Below, piece by piece: positions 34,630 through 43,140 of a stretch of DNA of 64,000 nt (its first letter is position 1; every line of letters begins with the position of its first letter). Source of the DNA: Hathewaya proteolytica DSM 3090 (GTDB lineage: Bacteria; Bacillota; Clostridia; Clostridiales; Clostridiaceae); assembly GCF_900142225.1 (NCBI RefSeq), contig NZ_FRAD01000003.1, forward strand, positions 124,001-188,000. Reading direction: 5' to 3'. Position numbers and translations under genes: made by a program. The notes under the pieces are model-generated. The model was not told the DNA's origin. It saw only the letters and a list, made by a program, of their open reading frames with translations, and searched no databases.

Positions 34630-35511
34630 TCAGATGTACAAATATATGATTCTACACTGCACAATAAAAAAGATGATAGATGTCACAAGAGATATAATAA
34701 CGTATTTATATCTAGCTTTAGTATAATACTTATCGTTGCATTGCGCTGCAAAATACATACATAAAATTAAAATTAGATTTAAAATACCATAAATCATCTG
34801 TTGGAAAACAAATTGTTTTGCTGTCCCCATCTCAAGAGGCGCAAAATTAATTGAAAAATTTAATGGCATTGTGTAAGGCAATTTTTCATAAAAATATAGA
34901 TAAGATGGCACCGCCACAATCAATACAACTATTATGCAGGATATTGCAAAAGGAATCAAAAATTTAGGATCTCTATTAAGGTTGCTGTCCTTAATTTTGT
35001 GATGGCATTGGTTTTTTATGCTTATATCATGTTTTTTTAACTCCATAACCATACCTTCCATATCCCTAGGTGTAATTGCATAGCTTAAATCGTCACATAA
35101 AAAATACATTATATTTTTATCATTTGTAACAAACATTCTTGTTATACCCACATTTTCCGTAAAAAATCTTCCTATTGCCATTTTCCCAAGATTGAAACCA
35201 GAAAGCTTTACTCCCATCTCTTGTTTTATATCGTATCCCCTTATATTGTTAAAATCTACTTTTACATTTCTAAGATTCAAGAATGACTTTATATATATAT
35301 ATCTGTCATCCACATAGTATACAATGGTAACCGCAGAAATGATATAGTAAATTTCATATATGGTATAGACTATAAGCCCTGTTTTTATCAAAAGCGTTAC
35401 CACATAGGATTCTATATATTTTGTGGCATAAACCCCAATTATACAAGCTATAATCAATACAATTAATACTAATAACGGAAAATAATTTTTTACTGATTTG
35501 TATCTGCTCAA
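34630..35511 (-). CDS. Membrane protein with a bacterial PH domain
   Basis: 293 aa. Two N-terminal transmembrane helices (about 10-30 and 36-60), then a soluble PH-like domain (about 65-150: YYVDDRYIYIKSFLNLRNVKVDF, in part DDRYIYIKSFLN; GFNLGKMAIGRFF; RMFVTNDKNIMYF), and three C-terminal helices (about 187-210, 235-258, 265-290). Function unknown; bacterial PH membrane proteins are often tied to envelope stress. Start TTG at 35511 with GGAGGG 6 nt before. It lies between rpoD and trmK. Confidence 0.75.
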   Translation of the reverse strand: MSRYKSVKNYFPLLVLIVLIIACIIGVYATKYIESYVVTLLIKTGLIVYTIYEIYYIISAVTIVYYVDDRYIYIKSFLNLRNVKVDFNNIRGYDIKQEMGVKLSGFNLGKMAIGRFFTENVGITRMFVTNDKNIMYFLCDDLSYAITPRDMEGMVMELKKHDISIKNQCHHKIKDSNLNRDPKFLIPFAISCIIVVLIVAVPSYLYFYEKLPYTMPLNFSINFAPLEMGTAKQFVFQQMIYGILNLILILCMYFAAQCNDKYYTKARYKYVIISLVTSIIFFIVQCRIIYLYI

Positions 35512-35553
35512 ATCAATCCCTCCAAATACATATTAATAAAGAAATATCCTCCA

Positions 35554-36615
35554 TTAATCTAGGTAGTCCTTTAATTTTTTGCTTCTGCTTGGATGTCTTA
35601 ATTTTCTAAGTGCCTTGGCCTCAATCTGTCTTATACGTTCTCTAGTTACATTGAACTCTTTTCCCACTTCTTCTAATGTTCTCGCCCTTCCATCATCTAA
35701 TCCAAACCTAAGTCTTAGAACTTTCTCTTCTCTTGGAGTAAGGGTATCTAAAACATTTATAAGTTGTTCTTTTAGCATAGTGAAGGCAGCAGCTTCTGAT
35801 GGTGCAGGAGCATCGTAATCTGGTATAAAATCCCCAAGATGACTATCTTCCTCTTCTCCTATAGGAGTCTCTAAGGACACAGGTTCTTGTGCAATTTTTT
35901 GGATTTCTCTTACCTTTTCAACGGAGATTTCCATAACTGATGCAATCTCCTCTGGTGATGGGTCTCTTCCAAGTTCTTGAAGCAACTGTCTAGATACCCT
36001 AATAAGTTTGTTTATAGTTTCCACCATGTGCACAGGTATCCTTATGGTTCTTGCTTGATCTGCTATGGCTCTTGTTATAGCTTGCCTTATCCACCAAGTA
36101 GCATAGGTACTAAACTTATAGCCTTTTCTGTAGTCGAATTTTTCCACGGCTTTTATCAAACCTAAGTTGCCCTCTTGTATCAAATCTAGGAATTGCATTC
36201 CCCTTCCAACATAGCGTTTTGCGATACTTACAACTAGTCTCAAGTTAGCTTCTGCAAGTTTCTTTTTTGAATATTCGTCTCCATCTTCTATCTTTTGTGC
36301 TAACATTATCTCATCATCTGAGCTTAACAATGGGACCTTCCCGATTTCCTTTAAATACATTCTAACAGGATCATCAATGGCAATCCCTTCAGGAATGGAT
36401 ATATCTATCTCTTCCTCCACGATTTCCTCTTCGTCGTTTCCAATTATGTCTATATTCATACTTTCAAGTATTTCATATATTTTATCAATTTGCTCAGGAC
36501 TTAACTCAATTTCTTCTAAATCTGATAAAAGCTCTTTATATTCAATACTTCCTTTGACCTTGGCTTTGTCAAGAAGTGTTTTAACAATTTTCATCTGTTC
36601 AGTTTTGTCTTTCAT
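35554..36615 (-). CDS. rpoD: Principal sigma factor SigA (RpoD)
   Basis: 353 aa from ATG 36615 (GGAGGGAGG upstream); a longer frame to 36699 overlaps dnaG and is rejected. Short region 1.1 with an acidic stretch, region 1.2 DDPVRMYLKEIGKVPLL, region 2 NLRLVVSIAKRYVGRGM and KFSTYATWWIRQAI, region 3, and region 4.2 TRERIRQIEAKALRKLRHPSR. The length is typical for Firmicute SigA. It follows dnaG by 22 nt. The pair is under a SigH-type promoter in addition to whatever drives vegetative expression. Confidence 0.98.
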   Translation of the reverse strand: MKDKTEQMKIVKTLLDKAKVKGSIEYKELLSDLEEIELSPEQIDKIYEILESMNIDIIGNDEEEIVEEEIDISIPEGIAIDDPVRMYLKEIGKVPLLSSDDEIMLAQKIEDGDEYSKKKLAEANLRLVVSIAKRYVGRGMQFLDLIQEGNLGLIKAVEKFDYRKGYKFSTYATWWIRQAITRAIADQARTIRIPVHMVETINKLIRVSRQLLQELGRDPSPEEIASVMEISVEKVREIQKIAQEPVSLETPIGEEEDSHLGDFIPDYDAPAPSEAAAFTMLKEQLINVLDTLTPREEKVLRLRFGLDDGRARTLEEVGKEFNVTRERIRQIEAKALRKLRHPSRSKKLKDYLD

Positions 36616-36637
36616 CAAACTACCTCCCTCCGTTATT

Positions 36638-38431
36638 CTAAAGTTCTTTGAGTTCTTTTTCGATAAGTTGCAGTTTTTCCACATACTCAAAGGACTCACT
36701 TATCTTTCCATCTTTCTCCAATTGCTTGATTGTATCCATAATTTCTTTCTTTTTACTCTCAAGTTCGCATTCTTTCATGACTTTGATACAATCAGAGGCA
36801 AATCGCTCTGTCTGCTCATGGTTATCCATTTCTAATATACTCATTTCTCGAATATTGACCAACTCCCTGTTTTCTTCTATATTCTGGCACAGAGCTTCCA
36901 ATTTATTATTTAAGTCTTCTAAAGGCAAATCAATATTTTCTAATATTTTATCATACATTATTTTGTGAGTATGGCTGAATAAAGGATACTCATCCATGGC
37001 ACTTCGAATGTATTCCACTGATTTTTTGCACATAAGTAATTTTAACAATGATCTAGCCGCCTTTACAGAAGGCTGTTCCTTGTATAATTTTACACTAATT
37101 TCATGTTTAATATTCATGTTTTCTTCAGTTTTATTGATAAAATTCGCCTTTTTGTTTAAAAGATCATAAATTGCTTGTTCTTCTACCCCTGTATCTTCTG
37201 CTATCTCTTTAATGTATATGTTTCTTTCCACAGAATTCAGTTTTAGAAGAATGCCACTTATACCAGCCACATATTTGTCTACGGATTTCGGGTCGTCCTT
37301 TCTGTATCGCTCTTCCTTTACCTTATTTATCTTGAATTTAGTAAGAGAAACAGCCTCCTTCATGAGTTCATAAAAAGCCTCTACTCCATTGGTTTTTATA
37401 AAATCGTCTGGATCCTTTCCATCTTTAATATTTATTACTCTAACATCAAAGCCCTGCTCTGTTAATATATCCAATCCTCTATCCGCAGCTTTTTTTCCTG
37501 CATTATCAGAGTCGTAAGATATATAAACTTTATCCGTGTATTTTTTCATTAATTTGGCCTGATTTACCGTTAAAGCTGTTCCAAGAGAAGCAATGGCGTT
37601 AGTTATACCCGCCTGATGCAGTGATATGCAATCCATATACCCTTCAACTAAGATGAACTCTTTAGTGTTGTTTTTCTTTATGGCAAAGTTTAAACCATAC
37701 ATATTGCGACCTTTATCAAAGATTTCACTTTCAGGTGAGTTAAGATACTTAGGTTTTGAATCGTCCAATACCCTTCCCCCAAAACCAATGACCTTTCCAT
37801 TGTAATCAAACACTGGAAACATAACTCTGTTTCTAAATCTATCATAATACGTAATTTTATTATTTTTGTTAGACCTTGAAAGCACGCCGACTTTAAACAT
37901 TTCTTCCTGAGAATAACCAGATTTTTTCAGAAAATTTTCTAGGGCGTTCCAGTTGTTTAGAGAATATCCAAGACCAAAATTTGCAATGGTCTTATTGCTA
38001 AGTCCTCTTTTGTTAAGGTAATTCATTACATCTCTATTTTTTATCAGATTGTCAAAATAAAACCTAGCTGCTAATTTGTTCAGTTGATATAATCTTTTTT
38101 TAGCTTCTAATTCTTTCTTGTACTTGTCATCACCAGTTTTAATTTCAATATTAGCTCTTTCAGCCAAGGTTTCACAGGCTTCACTAAAGGATAAATTTCT
38201 AATTTTCATTAAAAACGATATGACATTTCCAGCTTCACCGCAGCCAAAGCACTTAAAAATCTGTTTTTCCCTCGATACCGAAAAGGAGGGTGTCTTTTCA
38301 TTGTGAAAAGGACATAACCCTGTAAAGTTTCTACCAGATTTTTTTAATCGCACGTATTCAGATACAACATCAACAACATCATTCTCTTCCTTAATTTTCT
38401 GTATCAGTTCATCAGATATGAATATAGACAA
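36638..38431 (-). CDS. dnaG: DNA primase
   Basis: 597 aa. CHC2 zinc finger CPFHNEKTPSFSV ... FKCFGCGEAGN, then the catalytic core with NRVMFPVFDYNGKVIGFGGR, TOPRIM motifs VEGYMDCISLHQAG and VYISYDSDNAGKKAADRG, and DPDDFIK; a helicase-binding helical C-terminus. Start TTG at 38431: TGAGG lies 6 nt before, and the protein begins at the conserved FISDELIQKIKEENDVVDVV-type helix (in part DELIQKIKEENDVV). First gene of the dnaG-rpoD operon, as in B. subtilis. Confidence 0.97.
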   Translation of the reverse strand: MSIFISDELIQKIKEENDVVDVVSEYVRLKKSGRNFTGLCPFHNEKTPSFSVSREKQIFKCFGCGEAGNVISFLMKIRNLSFSEACETLAERANIEIKTGDDKYKKELEAKKRLYQLNKLAARFYFDNLIKNRDVMNYLNKRGLSNKTIANFGLGYSLNNWNALENFLKKSGYSQEEMFKVGVLSRSNKNNKITYYDRFRNRVMFPVFDYNGKVIGFGGRVLDDSKPKYLNSPESEIFDKGRNMYGLNFAIKKNNTKEFILVEGYMDCISLHQAGITNAIASLGTALTVNQAKLMKKYTDKVYISYDSDNAGKKAADRGLDILTEQGFDVRVINIKDGKDPDDFIKTNGVEAFYELMKEAVSLTKFKINKVKEERYRKDDPKSVDKYVAGISGILLKLNSVERNIYIKEIAEDTGVEEQAIYDLLNKKANFINKTEENMNIKHEISVKLYKEQPSVKAARSLLKLLMCKKSVEYIRSAMDEYPLFSHTHKIMYDKILENIDLPLEDLNNKLEALCQNIEENRELVNIREMSILEMDNHEQTERFASDCIKVMKECELESKKKEIMDTIKQLEKDGKISESFEYVEKLQLIEKELKEL

Positions 38432-38744
38432 AAAAACCTCACCAACCTTAATACTTTTTTGTTTTTAAGTCAACTCTTATGTAATTCGACAATAATCTAC
38501 TTTTCCCTTCTTATTTAATCATGTATTTTTAGGATATTTTTAAAAAAGTATAAATACGCTTAAATTTAATAAATACTACATACTTATTAATATCCATTTT
38601 TTGCATGTATATTCACAAGTACATAATTATATTTCTATATAAGCCATATAAAACCCTCTTTTTAATGTTTAAATTTAGCAAAAGTAATAATTCTTACTTT
38701 CGAATAATACTCTATATTATTAATAAGATTGGAGAAATATAATT
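38432..38744. other. Divergent intergenic region between dnaG and cotS
   Basis: 313 nt of AT-rich DNA between two divergently transcribed genes. On the dnaG side are the SigH promoter and Spo0A-box-like site (38484-38510). On the cotS side I found only the ribosome site GGAGAAA (38731-38737 approx.) and no convincing SigK or SigE promoter. No open frame or RNA gene is apparent. Confidence 0.6.
38484..38510 (-). promoter_or_regulatory. SigH-type promoter of dnaG-rpoD, overlapping a Spo0A box
   Basis: GAAGGGAAA (38502-38510, minus strand), an 11-nt spacer, and GTCGAAT (38484-38490). The SigH consensus RNAGGAWWW-11/12-RNNGAAT is matched except one position in the -35. ATTGTCGAA (38485-38493), overlapping the -10, matches the Spo0A box TTTGTCRAA at 8 of 9 positions. 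B. subtilis also reads its dnaG-sigA operon from a SigH promoter. Confidence 0.7.
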
Positions 38745-39836
38745 ATGGATAAATTAGAAGTGTACAATATAAAAAAGACTTCAAAACCTAAGCTAACCCC
38801 TATGCTTTCATTAGAAAATATAAAAACCTACGTCCTCCCCCTATATCAACTGAATGATGGCCATGTGGAATACGTTAAGTTTAAAAATACAAACAAACAA
38901 AGAGCCGTATATAAGATTACCTTAGGAGAAAAGGAGTACTGTTTGAAAAAAGTGTACTATGGCGTTGATAAGCTTTTATTTATTTATTCTGCCATTGAAT
39001 GGTGGAGTAGACATCATATAAAAGTTCCTTATCTCTTGCCTTCTAAAGATAAAAAAAGATATGCCATCTATAATGAAATGCTTTTTATCTTAACGCCATG
39101 GATTCATGGTGATAAATGTGATTATGATAACATAAATAACCTCCATTTGCTCTTTAATAATTTAAGTAAAATGCACAAAAGTTCTTTGGACTTTTTCCCC
39201 ATGGAATACGCAAAAACCGTGGAGGACTATTCAGATATCTATTGTTCTTTAAAGAAGCATTGGAAAAATCTGTTTCAATTTTATGATATGGCCTCTGAAA
39301 TCAAGGATAGATTTTCCTTGAAATATATGTATACCTTTAGCAAAAACAATGTGTTAGCTCAGCTCAGTTGTAATGCCGCAAGAATAATTGATTTTGACAA
39401 ATTAACTAAGAGCCTTTGCCATGGTGACTATGTAAATAAAAACATCATATTTACGGAAGAGAAAAATGAAATATCCGTAATCGACTTTGACAAAGTATCC
39501 ATGAATTATGTAGCCCGCGATATTTCATATGCACTGAGAAGGATATTAAAGCGAGAATCTACTAACTGGGATTTTCAATTGCTCATAGAATTAATTCATG
39601 AGTACAATAAGAATTTATCTCTCACTAAAGATGACTATATATATATTTTTGCATACCTTTCCTTCCCTCAGAAATACTGGAGAATATCTAGAGACTATTT
39701 CAACAACATAGAAAAATGCAACAAAGATACTTTTTACACTTTACTTTGCAAAGCTACAGCTCACACGGAAAACCATTATACATTTTGTTGTAGATTCAAA
39801 GCTTACCTTCAAGCAAAATTTAACATCGTATTTTAG
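38745..39836 (+). CDS. cotS: CotS family spore coat protein, kinase-like fold
   Basis: 363 aa. The aminoglycoside/choline-kinase-like fold is seen in YCLKKVYYG (Lys), FILTPWIHG (hinge), LCHGDYVNKNIIF (catalytic loop H-G-D...N) and VIDFDKVSMNYVARDIS (metal-binding D). This is the pattern of CotS/YtaA/CotI coat proteins made in the mother cell under SigK. Catalysis has not been shown for most members. ATG with GGAGAAA. It is the only plus-strand gene here and converges on the antiporter at 39926. Confidence 0.9.
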   Translation: MDKLEVYNIKKTSKPKLTPMLSLENIKTYVLPLYQLNDGHVEYVKFKNTNKQRAVYKITLGEKEYCLKKVYYGVDKLLFIYSAIEWWSRHHIKVPYLLPSKDKKRYAIYNEMLFILTPWIHGDKCDYDNINNLHLLFNNLSKMHKSSLDFFPMEYAKTVEDYSDIYCSLKKHWKNLFQFYDMASEIKDRFSLKYMYTFSKNNVLAQLSCNAARIIDFDKLTKSLCHGDYVNKNIIFTEEKNEISVIDFDKVSMNYVARDISYALRRILKRESTNWDFQLLIELIHEYNKNLSLTKDDYIYIFAYLSFPQKYWRISRDYFNNIEKCNKDTFYTLLCKATAHTENHYTFCCRFKAYLQAKFNIVF

Positions 39837-39846
39837 ATTTTTATAA

Positions 39847-39922
39847 ACAGAATTCTTAGCCTCAGGTGGAGTTTTAACTTCACCTGTTATATAATTTAAA
39901 AAACCCTTTAAACAGGTGAAGC
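39847..39922. repeat. Structured hairpin element (copy B) between convergent genes
   Basis: Plus strand: CAGAATTCTTAGC (39848-39860), then hairpin CAGGTG (39863-39868) / CACCTG (39881-39886), extended by a G-T wobble and AG/CT. It aligns with copy A (13608-13648) base for base apart from a few changes, two of them compensatory. A second pairing CTTCACCTGTT (39879-39889) / AACAGGTGAAG (39911-39921) shares the CACCTG arm, so the two hairpins exclude each other. It may end transcripts of cotS and the antiporter. Confidence 0.6.
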
Positions 39923-39925
39923 GTT

Positions 39926-41116
39926 TTAAATCTTATACAACACTTTTTTCAGTAGCTTTTTGTATAACAACTCAATTAAAAATGCGCCAAGAGGAGCTGT
40001 AATTAAGATTGAAAGCACCGCTACGGTTAATACAATGTTACCGCAACTAAGTCCCATGGCCAAAGGGATAGCACCTATAGCAGCTTGAACAGTGGCCTTT
40101 GGTGTGTATGCAATACAACAAAAGATTCTCTCTTTTGTATTCAGACTTGTCTTTAACACGGAAAGGAAAACTCCAGACATTCTAAACAAAATAGCACCTA
40201 AAATAAGAATAACAGCGCTGAACCCAGCAGAAATAGCATATTTTATGTTTACAGTGGCCCCAACTAAAACAAATAATACAATTTCAGCCACAATCCACAA
40301 CTTTGAAAAATCCAGCGATAAAATGCTGGCGTTTTCAACATCATTTCTCTTTAACATGTTTGCCATTGTCATAACTGAAATCAGCCCTGAAAAGGGTATA
40401 CAAGAAGAGTTAAAATCTTCTGCAGTTACAAGAAGGAAGGAAAAGCTCAACAGTATAATTATTTTAACAGTATCTGCAACTTTTATTTTTTTATACAAGA
40501 AAACAACACCATTGCCTACAAAAATACCTATGATAATTCCCATTAAAATAGCAAGAGGAATATTTAAAAAGCTCATAATTGAGAGGCTTTCCCCCTTAGC
40601 CAATCCAGTAAAGGCTGAAAACATTACAATTACAAATACATCATCCACTGAAGCACCTGCTAAAATCATCTGAGGGATGCCCTCTTTTACACCATAGCCC
40701 TCGTCTATCAGTTTTATCATTTTTGGCACAATAACCGCTGGTGATACTGCGGCCACAACACTACCCAAAATGGCGGCATCCACCTTGGATATATTAAATA
40801 ACAACGGGGCCATTAAGACCATACCTAATATTTCAAAGCATGCAGGTACAAAACACATCAATATGGCAGGCCTACCTACCTTTCTAAGATCACCCATATC
40901 TAAGGATAATCCCGCTCTTATTAATATTATTATAAGAGCAATTTTTCTTAAATCAGCAGAGATGCCCATAAGAGAAGGATGGATAAGATTTAATGCAAAG
41001 GGTCCCAAAATCACACCAGTGAAAATCATGCCAAACAACGGCGGTAGAGAAACTTTTTTTGAAATTCCCCCAAGTACAAGCCCACAAATCAAGATTAAAG
41101 CAATACTAAATAACAT
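39926..41116 (-). CDS. Cation/proton antiporter (CPA family)
   Basis: 396 aa from ATG 41116 (GGAGGAATAAT upstream; an in-frame start at 41149 lies inside a hairpin). About 12 hydrophobic helices. Motifs: PPLFGMIFTGVILGP, IILIRAGLSLD, SVVAAVSPAVIVP and GASVDDVFVIVMF with two Asp near 170, TPKATVQAAIGAIPLA. This is the Na+(K+)/H+ exchanger fold without a regulatory tail. Ion choice is unknown. It ends next to copy B of the repeat. Confidence 0.88.
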   Translation of the reverse strand: MLFSIALILICGLVLGGISKKVSLPPLFGMIFTGVILGPFALNLIHPSLMGISADLRKIALIIILIRAGLSLDMGDLRKVGRPAILMCFVPACFEILGMVLMAPLLFNISKVDAAILGSVVAAVSPAVIVPKMIKLIDEGYGVKEGIPQMILAGASVDDVFVIVMFSAFTGLAKGESLSIMSFLNIPLAILMGIIIGIFVGNGVVFLYKKIKVADTVKIIILLSFSFLLVTAEDFNSSCIPFSGLISVMTMANMLKRNDVENASILSLDFSKLWIVAEIVLFVLVGATVNIKYAISAGFSAVILILGAILFRMSGVFLSVLKTSLNTKERIFCCIAYTPKATVQAAIGAIPLAMGLSCGNIVLTVAVLSILITAPLGAFLIELLYKKLLKKVLYKI

Positions 41117-41130
41117 ATTATTCCTCCTAA

Positions 41131-41158
41131 ACGCAGAAAAAGCTGACAATCTCTGCGT
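41131..41158 (-). promoter_or_regulatory. Leader hairpin just before the antiporter ribosome site
   Basis: ACGCAGA (41131-41137) pairs with TCTGCGT (41152-41158), loop 14 nt, ending 1 nt before the AGGAGG site. It could affect translation initiation. No known riboswitch motif was recognised. Confidence 0.4.
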
Positions 41159-41282
41159 AAATAATAGCAGAAGTCATCAGCATAAATGCGGTTTAAATAT
41201 AATACAACAGTATTATACTAGGGAGAACTTCATTCCCTTATCTTTTTATTATAATACCACTTGAAGAAAAAATCTAGCAAAA

Positions 41283-41804
41283 TTATTGTTCATCTTCTTC
41301 AAATATAGAGTCAGCTCTTGTTAAAACATAATCTTTAACATCCTCCCTATCTATACCTAAAGATATAGCTAGTTCATCATATAGGCTTTCCTCTGCTAAT
41401 TGAAAATACTTTTCATCCCCGGAGGTTACTTTTTTACCCTCTGCCATTCTAGACGCTTTTCTTGTATATATACTTTTGATTATTTTCACCAATTCTCTGC
41501 AGTCACATTTTTTAAAGGCTTCTTTGTATTCTTGTTCCCTTTTTCTTTCGTCTTGGATCCATAAAGAGTCGATGTTTTTCATATCATCAATGAGCTGAAC
41601 TGCTTTCTCCTTTGACATAACCCTTCTCATGATTATTTTTTCATTGTCAATGGGCGTGAATATTTTCGTGTTCTTAGAATAATAAGGCATAAGAGTGTAG
41701 TAAACTCGCTCTTTCATAGAGGAATTTGAACTCATAGGACCTACATTTTCCACTTTACACACACCGCTATTACCATAAACAATATAATCTCCTTTACTGA
41801 ACAT
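41283..41804 (-). CDS. CarD-like transcriptional regulator
   Basis: 173 aa. The N-terminal Tudor-like CarD/CdnL RNA-polymerase-interacting domain is clear: MFSKGDYIVYGNSGVCKVENVG, in part KGDYIVYGNSGVCKV, then YYTLMPYYSKNTKIFTPID. The C-terminal part is a helical bundle with LAISLGI near the end. CdnL-type proteins stabilise open complexes at SigA promoters. ATG with GGAG. Monocistronic by appearance. Confidence 0.9.
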   Translation of the reverse strand: MFSKGDYIVYGNSGVCKVENVGPMSSNSSMKERVYYTLMPYYSKNTKIFTPIDNEKIIMRRVMSKEKAVQLIDDMKNIDSLWIQDERKREQEYKEAFKKCDCRELVKIIKSIYTRKASRMAEGKKVTSGDEKYFQLAEESLYDELAISLGIDREDVKDYVLTRADSIFEEDEQ

Positions 41805-41946
41805 TCAACATTACTCCTTTATTTTTATGCACACTTATGTGTACATGGTTTTTTTAACTATAATACAATTTTAACATATTTAAAAAATTAATGTAAGTTT
41901 TTTTGTATATAATAATTTTTTTATTATATTAAATTAAATATATAGT

Positions 41947-42996
41947 CTAATCCAAATTTTTAGTTCTCATTATAGCTCCATTTTTTTCTGGAACATCACC
42001 TAGCTGAATATTATTTACCTCGCAATAATAGTCTAAAAATTCAATTGATAGCTTCTCCTCTGATGTACCCTTCTTCAATTTTACAATATCACTTAATATT
42101 TGAACGGCCTCGTTGTCATCCAAATATCTATGAAGGCCTGAACTCCACATAGCCACCTCAGGCCTATTATCGTTGAAATGGTAATTCCAAAAAAGCATCT
42201 TACGCGCCTCTGGAAGAGACAATTTCAACTTGTATTTGCTATTCGTGCCCACATACCCCTCCGTATTTTTGTCGCCCTCATAGGACTCATCCACGAGAAA
42301 AACGCCAAATATATATCTGTCTTTTTCAGTGGATTCAATATCACGGGTAGTTAGTACGCACAAGCTATTCTTCTGGACTTTCTGCAGTCTCATGGGCTCA
42401 TTTTTCCTTTTTCCGGACTGAACAACTCCTGCAAAAGCTTTCCAATTTTTGAACATTTGACTTTCATAGCATACAAAATTACCCTCTGAGTTCATCTTTT
42501 CCAATTGTTCTCGTTTCAATTCTCCCTTTAGGTATTTAAAGCAAGGACACTGTGCAGAACTGCACCAAGCTCTTTTTTTAACTTCTATATTGTGTACCAT
42601 GGTATCATCACTGCACACACCGTTAAAGCCCACATCTGAAGAAGTTTTACCTCCATCGCAGTAATTGCATTTAAAGGCAACATTAGCTCTCTGAATTTTT
42701 CTTGCTTTAGCCGAGCGGCGCCTTCCTCTTGGTGTGCTGAGTTCCCTCTGTTCTTCATCTCTTTGTTTCTTTTCTTCATATTCCTTTATCTCTTTTTCCT
42801 TTATCACAGCAAGTTGGGCCTGTATTTCATCGTTAAGCTTAGGATTTTGAGCTTCGAAGAACTCATCGAAGGAATCCGGATAAAGAAACTTCTTTTCATC
42901 ACCGTGAAAAGAAACTACCATATAGTTATCCTCTAAACTTGACACCCTTCCTTTCCCAAATACTTTGTGTATAACAACTTCATTTACTAAATTCAT
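41947..42996 (-). CDS. Cysteine-rich protein of unknown function with a Tudor-like N-terminus
   Basis: 349 aa. Residues about 8-45 (VIHKVFGKGRVSSLEDNYMV, then VSFHGDEKKFLYPDSF) resemble the small beta-barrel found at the end of UvrD/PcrA and in CarD-like proteins. A basic charged segment (70-105, RGRRRSAKARKIQRA) follows. Then comes a putative zinc cluster: FKCNYC, GVCSDD, WCSSAQCPCF. The C-terminal half is not recognised. Homologues in clostridia have been labelled malate synthase; none of the features of that TIM-barrel enzyme is visible, so I do not accept the label. A nucleic-acid role is an inference from the N-terminal fold and basic region. Confidence 0.7.
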   Translation of the reverse strand: MNLVNEVVIHKVFGKGRVSSLEDNYMVVSFHGDEKKFLYPDSFDEFFEAQNPKLNDEIQAQLAVIKEKEIKEYEEKKQRDEEQRELSTPRGRRRSAKARKIQRANVAFKCNYCDGGKTSSDVGFNGVCSDDTMVHNIEVKKRAWCSSAQCPCFKYLKGELKREQLEKMNSEGNFVCYESQMFKNWKAFAGVVQSGKRKNEPMRLQKVQKNSLCVLTTRDIESTEKDRYIFGVFLVDESYEGDKNTEGYVGTNSKYKLKLSLPEARKMLFWNYHFNDNRPEVAMWSSGLHRYLDDNEAVQILSDIVKLKKGTSEEKLSIEFLDYYCEVNNIQLGDVPEKNGAIMRTKNLD

Positions 42997-43072
42997 GCCT
43001 TACCTCCTGCATTAATTTTGCTGATAATTCATGTTATTTATACAATTATTATACCACACTTTAAGACAAAAA

Positions 43073-43102
43073 TGTGCATTAAGCGTAAATCCTTAATGCA
43101 CA
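43073..43102. terminator. Hairpin after the RCK-domain antiporter gene
   Basis: Perfect 11-bp stem TGTGCATTAAG (43073-43083) / CTTAATGCACA (43092-43102), 8-nt loop. The minus strand continues TTTTTGTC, fitting a terminator for the gene ending at 43141. Confidence 0.75.
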
Positions 43103-43140
43103 TGGACTTTTTCTTATGATATTCCCTTAAGATGATACAA

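Noticed and set aside
36616..36699. N-terminal extension of SigA
   Set aside because: It overlaps dnaG in another frame; GGAGGGAGG before ATG 36615 and the known SigA start decide the matter.
41826..41850. Inverted repeat TGCACAC/GTGTACA before the CarD-like gene
   Set aside because: Short and imperfect; possible operator but too weak to claim.
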